NCBI GenBank assembly: GCA_002779825.1
Contig: PEVN01000512.1
Span: 1 to 64,000, forward strand
DNA from: Armatimonadetes bacterium CG06_land_8_20_14_3_00_66_21
GTDB taxonomy: Bacteria; Armatimonadota; Abditibacteriia; CG2-30-66-41
DNA length: 64,000 nt
Direction: 5' to 3'
A program made the position numbers and the translations under genes. Numbering within the stretch: the first letter of the stretch is position 1; each line of letters begins with the position of its first letter. This document shows, piece by piece, positions 46,729-53,761 of this stretch. The notes under the pieces are model-generated. The model worked only from the letters and a program-made list of their open reading frames with translations, did no database searches and was not told the origin of the DNA.

Positions 46729-46879
46729 AGAGATTCCTCCTTCAGTCCGCCGCTTGTCGTTGCGGCACCCGTCCGGCTACGGCGTCAGGCCGCGGCCCGC
46801 CCCCGCTGCCCGGCAGCCCGGCAAGCCGGCGCCGCGTCCGTCGTGCAGTTCCCAGGCGTAGGCTTCGATGCTCTCAATA

Positions 46880-47698
46880 CTATGGCAGCGCCGTCTCCGG
46901 CGCCTTCACGTTGAAGCTCCCCTGGCGATAGCCCTGGAGATCCAACGTCACAAAACGATAGCCGATCTCCTGCAGACTTTCAACGAGACGTCTGCGCGTG
47001 TCTTCTTCCAAGGCGTTTGCCAGTTCGTCGACGCCCAGTTCCAGCCGCGCGATCTCCGAGTGGTGGCGAACGCGCACCTGGCGGAAGCCCAACCCCTTGA
47101 GCACTTCCTCCGCCCGCTCGACCATGGACAGGCTCTCGGCCGTGATGGGAGTACCGTAGGGGATCCTGGACGCCAGACACGCGGCGGCGGGCTTGTCCCA
47201 GGTGGGCAGTCCCAGCTCTTTGGAGAGGAGGCGGATGTCCGCCTTCGTCATCCCGACCTCGCGGAGCGGGCTTCGCACCCCTTGTTCACACGCAGCCTGT
47301 GAGCCCGGCCGCCAATCGCTTTCGTCGTCTTTGTTGGCGCCATCGAGGACCCAGCGAATCCCCCGCTCCTCGCCGTAGGCCCTTAGCTTGGAGAACAGCT
47401 CCGTCTTGCAGTAGTAGCAGCGATTCTCTGGGTTCCTGGCGTAGTCGTCATCGGCGAGTTCCGCGGTCTGTAGCACCTCGAGGCGGGCGCCAAAGCCCTC
47501 CGCCAGTTCTTTCGCCGACTCGAGTTCCTTGGCGGGGATGCTCTCAGACTCGCCGATCACCCCGAGGGCGCCCTCTCCCAACGTCTCGACGGCCACGCGT
47601 AGCAGGAACGTGCTGTCGACGCCCCCCGAATAGGCAACGACAACGCGGCCCATTTCTCGCAGCAGAACGCGCAGTCTCTCCAGCTTGTTCTCGGCCAC
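46880..47698 (-). CDS. larE: ATP-dependent sacrificial sulfur transferase LarE
   Basis: 272 residues. The PP-loop SGGVDST is at residues 24-30. Two further signatures, NRCYYCKTEL and AACLASRIPYG, hold the conserved Cys region of the LarE family; in LarE a Cys donates sulfur or binds a [4Fe-4S] cluster to build the nickel-pincer cofactor. LarE completes the cofactor for lactate racemase LarA. LarA, LarB and LarC are not in the window; the lactate genes are 38 kb away. Functional link to lactate metabolism is therefore plausible but not shown. Confidence 0.92.
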   Translation of the reverse strand: MAENKLERLRVLLREMGRVVVAYSGGVDSTFLLRVAVETLGEGALGVIGESESIPAKELESAKELAEGFGARLEVLQTAELADDDYARNPENRCYYCKTELFSKLRAYGEERGIRWVLDGANKDDESDWRPGSQAACEQGVRSPLREVGMTKADIRLLSKELGLPTWDKPAAACLASRIPYGTPITAESLSMVERAEEVLKGLGFRQVRVRHHSEIARLELGVDELANALEEDTRRRLVESLQEIGYRFVTLDLQGYRQGSFNVKAPETALP

Positions 47699-47901
47699 CT
47701 GAGTTCAGGGCATCCTTTCGAGACCAGCGCTGAACGCGTTGAGAAGTCGTCCTCACAGAACGTGGCGCATTGGCGGCTGGAGCGGCGGGGAAGCGAAGGA
47801 GGGGAGCACCAAGATCCCGCTGGCACCATGGCGAGTGGCTCCGGGTTCTGGTGAGGGATACTGACCGAAGCGATCCGCCAGCCGGCAGGGGCCCTGCAGA
47901 A

Positions 47902-48411
47902 TCAGGCCGCCTGGGCTTCCTCCGCGCCTTCTTCCTTGAGGCCGACGTAGCCGTGCTTCTCCACTTCCAGGCGCCCGTTCTCGAGGAGGATCTCCCGGGT
48001 CAGCACCAGGCCGGCCCGGTCGCTGGCGACGAACTCATACTCCTTCGTCAGCACGAGCGCCTTCGGCGCGGTCGGACAAACTTCGGCGCACAACCCGCAA
48101 AAGCAGCAGGAGTTGAGGTCGATTTCAAACTCAACGGGGTAGCGCCCTTTGTGTCCCTCCCGCTTCTCGGCCTTCATAGTGATGACTTGGTCGGGGCAGA
48201 CCTTCGCGCACGAGCCGCAGCCAATGCACGTCAGGTCTCCGTCCGGAGCGGCGGTGAGTCCGTGCAGACCCCGGTATCGCGGAGCGAGGACGGGACGCTC
48301 GCGCGGATACTGGAGGGTCGTGTTGGGCCGGAAAAAGTGGAGGATCGTGATCCACAGGCCCTGAAGCAGGCTCTTCGCTCCATAGGCGATCTCGCGCGCC
48401 AATGCCGTCAC
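47902..48411 (-). CDS. NuoI-like two-cluster ferredoxin subunit
   Basis: 169 residues. GTG at 48411 is preferred, with GAGAGGA upstream; a GTG at 48441 would add residues without a site. An amphipathic membrane-facing N-terminal region (YGAKSLLQGLWITILHFF) precedes two clusters, CIGCGSCAKVCP and CCFCGLCAEVCP, as in NuoI. NuoI joins clusters in respiratory complex I; here it stands alone next to cysK, with no other nuo genes visible. It may belong to a dispersed complex I or a related electron-transfer complex. Confidence 0.85.
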   Translation of the reverse strand: MTALAREIAYGAKSLLQGLWITILHFFRPNTTLQYPRERPVLAPRYRGLHGLTAAPDGDLTCIGCGSCAKVCPDQVITMKAEKREGHKGRYPVEFEIDLNSCCFCGLCAEVCPTAPKALVLTKEYEFVASDRAGLVLTREILLENGRLEVEKHGYVGLKEEGAEEAQAA

Positions 48412-48459
48412 GGGGGTTGGTCCTCTCGCTATTGGCGCCACGCTCGCCGCGAGACGCCG

Positions 48460-49389
48460 TCAGTCGATCTCCGAATACGTCGGGGTGGACAGGTATCGCT
48501 CACCGGTGTCTGGAAACACAACTACAATGAGCTTGCCCGCGTTCTCCGGGCGCTTGGCGACCTCGACAGCAGCGGCGGCAGCGGCGCCGGAGGAGACGCC
48601 GACGAAGAGCCCTTCCTCGCGGGCCAGGCGGCGCGCCATGGCGATGGCGGCCGGCGCTTCGACCTGATAGATCTCGTCCATCAGCTCCACGCGCATGATT
48701 GCCGGAATGAACCCGGCGCCGATTCCCTGAATCGGGTGTGGCCCCTTCTGGCCGCCTGACATCACCGGGGAGGCCGCCGGTTCCACGGCGACGAACTTCA
48801 GCGATGCCTTCTTGGGCTTCAGCGCCTCGGCGCAGCCGGTGAGGGTGCCACCGGTCCCGACACCAGCGACGATGAGGTCCACTTCTCCGTCGGTGTCGCG
48901 CCAGATTTCCAGCGCGGTGGTCTCGCGATGGATCGAAACATTGGCCGGGTTCTTGAACTGCTGCGGGATGAAATAGCGCGGGTCCTCGGCAGCCATCTTC
49001 TCGGCAGTGGCGATCGCTTCTCCCATCCCTCCGGGACCGGAAGTCAGGATGAGTTCAGCGCCCAACACCTTCAGCAGTTGGCGACGCTCGAGGCTCATGG
49101 TCTCTGGCATCGTCAGGACGAGCTTGTATCCCTTGGCCGCACAGACCATCGCCAGACCGACCCCGGTGTTTCCGCTCGTCGGTTCGAGGATGATTGTGTC
49201 TTCGTTGACGAGTCCATCGCGCTCGGCGGCCTCGATCATGGACACGCCGATGCGGTCTTTGACGCTGGAGAGCGGGTTCATGCTTTCCAGCTTCGCCGCG
49301 ACAGTGGCGCCAGCGCCCTCCGTCACCCGGTTCAGGCGAACCAGAGGGGTGTTCCCGACCAGTTTGGTTACGTCGTTTGCGATCTTCAT
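48460..49389 (-). CDS. cysK: Cysteine synthase (O-acetylserine sulfhydrylase)
   Basis: 309 residues. The PLP lysine K44 sits in LSSVKDRIG; the sulfide/substrate loop TSGNTGVGL and the phosphate loop [10 protein letters not shown] are intact, followed by the C-terminal [11 protein letters not shown]. It makes cysteine from O-acetylserine and sulfide. It is the upstream neighbour of the NuoI-like gene. Fits the high Fe-S demand of this region. Regulation is not visible in the upstream spacer. Confidence 0.95.
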   Translation of the reverse strand: MKIANDVTKLVGNTPLVRLNRVTEGAGATVAAKLESMNPLSSVKDRIGVSMIEAAERDGLVNEDTIILEPTSGNTGVGLAMVCAAKGYKLVLTMPETMSLERRQLLKVLGAELILTSGPGGMGEAIATAEKMAAEDPRYFIPQQFKNPANVSIHRETTALEIWRDTDGEVDLIVAGVGTGGTLTGCAEALKPKKASLKFVAVEPAASPVMSGGQKGPHPIQGIGAGFIPAIMRVELMDEIYQVEAPAAIAMARRLAREEGLFVGVSSGAAAAAAVEVAKRPENAGKLIVVVFPDTGERYLSTPTYSEID

Positions 49390-49562
49390 GTGTCTCTCCC
49401 AGGGCGTCGTGGATTGTAGCTGCGCGCCCGCGGCTCGTCAACGAGGGCGGATCCGGGCCGGAATCCGCCCCCAGCCACCAAGCGTGCAGCCATCTTCTTC
49501 AGTATGTCGCGCCTGGGAGCCCCGTGCACCCATGGGCAATCGCGTGGAACGGGTCGCGGCGG

Positions 49563-50657
49563 CTACTCGCCGTCTTCGGCTGATTCAAGCTGCGCCTGTT
49601 GCTCCCGCTTGGTGAGGAACTCGTCGAGTTCCTCCTCCTCGGTTCGCCGGCGCTTCTGCGCGGGCTCCAACTCGCCGAGTTGCTCAAGGGCAGTGCGGAC
49701 CTGCTCTCTAGCGTCGTCCGGCAGTTCGGGCGCCACAGGGTCAAACGCAGCGTCGGCAGGGAGGACTCCAGTCAACTCCAGGCACCACAGGAGCCGCTGA
49801 ACGTGCGCGCCCGCAGGGGGAGCATAGATCACCCGAGACAGGGCTTCGACCGTGGGGACCAGTGCATGGAACCGATGGTACCGATTGTCCGCGTGGGTCT
49901 TGACCATCTCGGCGACGGTGTCCGTGCAGCAGGCGCCTAATTCGAGCATTGCCGCGCCTGCACCCATCATGAGGCAGTAGCTGGTGTGGCCGTTCTCCAC
50001 CGTAAGAAGCGGCAGCTCCGGGAACTCCCGGCGCAGCAGGGCAAAGGCAGCCTGGAGCCCCGCGACGGCGGGGGAAGCGGGCACCTGGAGCGCCACGACT
50101 GCTTCAGACTCCAGCACGCGACGAATGGTCTCCGGCCCGTAGGGCGACCCAGGCTCAACCGGGGTCCCAATCCCCACGAAGAGCGGCGCGCCGAGCTTCG
50201 CGAGCTTGTCGTAGTAGTCCACGATCACGTCGGCTTCCCGGTCGTGCCCGCGACCCACGAGGGGCGGCGCGCACCAGAGGGCATTGGCTCCTTGCTTCAG
50301 GGCACGCCTCGCCTGCTTCAGCACGTCGTCGCGGAAACGCCGCGGCCGCTCTGCCGGCGGGAGGGACTCGTAGTCGCTCACACAGCCGCCCACCGCGGCA
50401 ACCACCGCTTGGTTCCCGTTTAGACCGTCGCGCCAGGCCGTCAGCAACCCGTCCTGCTGCTCAAGCGTCAGTCGGTCAGGCCGCGAAACCTCGGCACCCA
50501 CCACCACGCCGGCCACCGCGCGCTTGCTCATCCAGTCAACGTAGGCCTTCAGTGCTTCGGCCACAATCTCCCCGTCAGCCTCCCGGGGCAGCGGCACTTG
50601 GGGAAGCAGAGCGCCATCGAGAAGACCTCGCCACTGACTTCGGTCAACTTCGCTCAT
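49563..50657 (-). CDS. DHDPS-fold aldolase-like protein lacking the Schiff-base lysine
   Basis: 364 residues. A (beta/alpha)8 DapA-type fold is suggested by the GGCVSDYESLP, NALWCAPPL and LFVGIGTPVEPGSPYGPETIRR blocks. At the position of the DapA Schiff-base Lys the motif reads VVALQVPA, with Q191 where Lys is expected, and the catalytic Tyr region is also changed. Normal pyruvate-Lys chemistry is therefore unlikely. A 60-residue Glu/Arg-rich helical tail extends beyond the fold. It may be a pseudo-enzyme or use another mechanism. Its neighbours do not define a role. Confidence 0.7.
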   Translation of the reverse strand: MSEVDRSQWRGLLDGALLPQVPLPREADGEIVAEALKAYVDWMSKRAVAGVVVGAEVSRPDRLTLEQQDGLLTAWRDGLNGNQAVVAAVGGCVSDYESLPPAERPRRFRDDVLKQARRALKQGANALWCAPPLVGRGHDREADVIVDYYDKLAKLGAPLFVGIGTPVEPGSPYGPETIRRVLESEAVVALQVPASPAVAGLQAAFALLRREFPELPLLTVENGHTSYCLMMGAGAAMLELGACCTDTVAEMVKTHADNRYHRFHALVPTVEALSRVIYAPPAGAHVQRLLWCLELTGVLPADAAFDPVAPELPDDAREQVRTALEQLGELEPAQKRRRTEEEELDEFLTKREQQAQLESAEDGE

Positions 50658-50915
50658 TCGGTGCGAACTCTCCTTAGGGGCGTGTGGCCGCGAGTACCGA
50701 GACGGGGAACCCCGGCCCCGCGGCTCAGGCTACGCGCTGGCTTGACCAGTCTGGCGACCGTTCCCGGCCGCCCCAGAATGGGCGAGGAACCGGAATGCAC
50801 CCGCTGTCTTCAGGGCGACGCAACGTTCACGCCAAGGAGGTCGACGGCCCGTGGCTTCGGTCGGCGCGGAGAGTGGCCAGGGGCCGGGTCGTTGCCCACG
50901 CCAACGCAGACCGCC

Positions 50916-53483
50916 CTACAACGCACAGCGGAACCCGACCGGGCCGAGCTCGAACAGCGGGTTGTCCTCCACCCGAGAGGTGCACCGCCCAAACCGACAG
51001 TCTTCAGCGAACGACCCGCCGCGAATCACCCGCCGCTGGTAGGCTCCGCGCGGCCGAATCTCGCCGCTTGCCTCCTCAGCCACAAACGGGCTTGCAGTGT
51101 ATTCCCAGACGTTGCCAACCATGTCGAGGCACCCAAAAGGGCTGGCGCCCTCGGGGTAGCGCGTGACCGGCGTTGTGGCACCCAGTCCACTCTCCGCTGT
51201 GTTGCATCGCTCTGGAGCGAACTGGCTCCCCCACGGGTACGCCCTGCCGTCCACGCCCCGGGCGGCTTTCTCCCACTCCTCTTCAGTGGGCAAGCGATGG
51301 CCGAGCCACCTGCAGTAGGCCTCGGCGTCGTACCATGACACCCCGTGAGCCGGGTGGTCCGCCAGAACCTCGTCGTAGTCGCCCCCGGCCCAATGCGCGG
51401 GAGCGCCTCGGCCCGTGGCGGCGACGAAGCGCGCATACGCTTCGTTGGTGACCGGATACCGAGCGAGGTAAAACCCCTCCGTCCGGCGCCGCCTCTGCTC
51501 GGGTTCCAAGGAGTTCTCGCCGAAGAGAAACTCGCCCGCCGGCACCCATAGGTAGCCGTGGGCGGCCAGCAGTTCGCGGTGGCTATCCTTGCTGAGACGG
51601 CCCAGAGCACCGATGGTCCACGCGACCCCGAAGTCGTCGTCTTCCAGCTCTTTCAAGAGGCTTAGGAGCGCGTCCACCGCGGGTGCGCCCGGGCAGGTCT
51701 CAAACGCCTGCACCGAGGCAACCAGCGACCCGCGGTCCAACTCAGCAGACCGCGCCTGCTCCAGCAGCCGATGGGCGCTAGCCAGCCGGCGGCGCGGCGT
51801 GCACTCACGTAGCCGTTCCAGGGCGGCCTCCCGGATGATCTCGTCTTCACTTCCCAGCGCCTGAACGAGTTCCTCGTCCGCTTCCAGGCTTCGCTGCTCG
51901 CCGCCGAGCAACGAGCTGTCCGTCGTCGAGGACAGATAGCGGTACGGCGCGAGATCGGCCCCGCCGAAGAGCGGCTCAATGGAGAGGAAGTCGAGCAGAT
52001 CGTGCTTGTCCTGGTGCTGCTGAAGCATCGGGGATGACTCGACCAGGGCCTGCCGGTGTGCCCCATCCACCGCCGCGGCGAGTTCTTCCAGCCGCCGCAG
52101 CAAGCCGGGGAAACGCGCCACCTGCGCGAACTCAGCCGGCCAGGCTCGCCCCAGCACAAGCCACTTGGCCAACAGCGCCTCCTCTAGCCCCGGACTGGCT
52201 GGATTGAGCAGTCCGGCTTGGGCCGCGAGGTGCTTCTGAAGACTGAACTCATTCAGGAACTGCTTCACTCGCCGGGGGTTATTGTTCAGACCCTCGGCGA
52301 TGATATCAACAAAGTGCTCCAGACCGGGTTCGCACTCGAGCCCGGTAACCAAGTTGGCGATCTGCACTCGGTTGGCCGTGGGGAGGTTGAACTGAAGCTG
52401 GACGATCTTGTCGAGGTAGTCCTTCTCTGTCCCGACGCTCTCCTGCGACGTCGGGTGCAGCGTCTGATAGACCACCTGGATGCCGCGCTGGATCAGCTCC
52501 CGGTCCGCCCCAATCACGAAAACGCACCGCGGCACGCTAAGCACGAGCTTCAAATCCTCCAGTAGCTCGATCACCCGCTCCGGCAAGCACCGATCCAGAT
52601 CGTCTACAAACACGACCAACCGGCCGGCCGGGCCCACGATCTGCAGCACCAGCTCCTCCAGAACGTCGCGGAATACGTGATAGTCATTGCTTCGAAGCAG
52701 CGCGCGCCCCTGGGAGGGGTCCTGGATGAGCGCCGTCCGCTGGAGATCAGCGCCCATGGACGCCAGGGCCGAAGTCATGGCGTACGGCAGGCCCTTCTGG
52801 GGCTTCTCGTCTCCGCCTTGAATGGCAAGAGTGCGCTCGAATGCCGCGACCAGTGGCGCCGCAATGGAGGCGTCCCGGTAGTGTTCCCATGGGTTGAACC
52901 AGATCGCGCGGAAGTGCTGTTGACGCAGTTCGTACTGGATCAGCCGCATCAGGCTGGTCTTACCGCTTCCCCACGGGCCGTAGATCCCGACGGTCACCGG
53001 CGTATTGGTCTTCGGGTGGGCGATGAACCCGGCGATACTGCCGGCAAACGGTCTGAACCCAAGGAGGTCTTGCTCAGGCTGCCCGATGGGCTCATCCGCC
53101 AGCACTCCTTGCTGGAATGATGCCGCCCCCAAGTGCCCCAGCGCCGCGGGCCCTGCTTCAGAAGGTCGCAGCACGCCGACCGCCTGCTCTGACCCACCAG
53201 GCACCCCGGCGGCGGGCACTTCCGGCGGCGGAGCCACCGCGGGCTCCGGCGCGCGCCCCTCGCCCGCCGACGACTGTGGCGGCGGCGGCTCACCAAGAGC
53301 GCCCGGCGTTCCGTCGGACACTGGCAGCCCTGCCCCGCGAGGTCTCATCGGATCCATTCCCGCGATCCCCCGGGCGCGGCTCAGTGCCGCCAGCAGCGAC
53401 GACGCGTCGGGGCGCAGTGCCCCGGGCGGCGGAACCTCCGGCGAAGCGTTCGAGAGGTCGGTGTTGTCAGCTTCTGGGCTCAC
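50916..53483 (-). CDS. KAP-family P-loop NTPase fused to a SUMF1/FGE-fold domain
   Basis: 855 residues. The GTG start at 53483 is the best I can offer; a frame open to 53690 would read through the MITE-like element, so it is rejected, and no good RBS is seen. After ~150 Pro/Ala-rich residues comes a KAP NTPase (Walker A GPWGSGKTS at 169-177, Walker B VVFVDDLDRC), then helical HEAT-like repeats and a C-terminal SUMF1-type fold (GYLWVPAGEFLFGE, HRLPTEEEWEKAARG, IRGGSF, VGFRCA). The FGE copper-Cys pair is not both evident, so it may be a binding domain. No transmembrane KAP insertion is visible. Confidence 0.8.
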   Translation of the reverse strand: MSPEADNTDLSNASPEVPPPGALRPDASSLLAALSRARGIAGMDPMRPRGAGLPVSDGTPGALGEPPPPQSSAGEGRAPEPAVAPPPEVPAAGVPGGSEQAVGVLRPSEAGPAALGHLGAASFQQGVLADEPIGQPEQDLLGFRPFAGSIAGFIAHPKTNTPVTVGIYGPWGSGKTSLMRLIQYELRQQHFRAIWFNPWEHYRDASIAAPLVAAFERTLAIQGGDEKPQKGLPYAMTSALASMGADLQRTALIQDPSQGRALLRSNDYHVFRDVLEELVLQIVGPAGRLVVFVDDLDRCLPERVIELLEDLKLVLSVPRCVFVIGADRELIQRGIQVVYQTLHPTSQESVGTEKDYLDKIVQLQFNLPTANRVQIANLVTGLECEPGLEHFVDIIAEGLNNNPRRVKQFLNEFSLQKHLAAQAGLLNPASPGLEEALLAKWLVLGRAWPAEFAQVARFPGLLRRLEELAAAVDGAHRQALVESSPMLQQHQDKHDLLDFLSIEPLFGGADLAPYRYLSSTTDSSLLGGEQRSLEADEELVQALGSEDEIIREAALERLRECTPRRRLASAHRLLEQARSAELDRGSLVASVQAFETCPGAPAVDALLSLLKELEDDDFGVAWTIGALGRLSKDSHRELLAAHGYLWVPAGEFLFGENSLEPEQRRRRTEGFYLARYPVTNEAYARFVAATGRGAPAHWAGGDYDEVLADHPAHGVSWYDAEAYCRWLGHRLPTEEEWEKAARGVDGRAYPWGSQFAPERCNTAESGLGATTPVTRYPEGASPFGCLDMVGNVWEYTASPFVAEEASGEIRPRGAYQRRVIRGGSFAEDCRFGRCTSRVEDNPLFELGPVGFRCAL

Positions 53484-53543
53484 TGTGAGTTGTGGACGGT
53501 CACCGGCCTGCCAGCCGCCGGCTCCGTCCCTTCTCCTTATACT

Positions 53544-53680
53544 CGCGAAGGTTAAGAACACACCGAAGTGGAAGTTCGCGGAACTTCCCCGGCAGGCGTG
53601 CAGCAGACGTAGGACAGAGGGTATTCTCCCAGACGGAGCCGAAGTCGCACCGGGACTTCGGTGTGTTCTTAACCTTCGCG
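53544..53680. mobile_element. MITE-like element with 26-bp perfect inverted repeats
   Basis: A 26-base arm at 53544-53569 (starting CGCGAAGGTTAAGAA) returns as its exact reverse complement at 53655-53680, enclosing 85 bases with no gene. A further perfect palindrome, GGAAGTTC-GCG-GAACTTCC, lies at 53570-53588 just inside the left arm. Near-symmetric TATA sequences flank both ends, so a TA target-site duplication of the IS630/Tc1-mariner type is possible. No transposase is nearby. The element lies in the gap upstream of the KAP gene. Confidence 0.7.
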
Positions 53681-53761
53681 GATATAGCACGCCCCGAACG
53701 TCTCGGTATGCGCGTCCCTACAAGTGTTGCGCGACGCGGGGCTCTCGTCCGCTGGACCCGG

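Noticed and set aside
50916-51100. A diversity-generating retroelement variable region at the SUMF1-fold C-terminus of the KAP fusion
   Set aside because: The fold is the right kind, but no reverse transcriptase or template repeat is seen in the window and the codons are not the adenine-rich sort typical of variable regions.
53484-53690. N-terminal extension of the KAP protein to 53690
   Set aside because: It would translate through the MITE-like inverted repeats at 53544-53680, and the residues are not like the rest of the protein.
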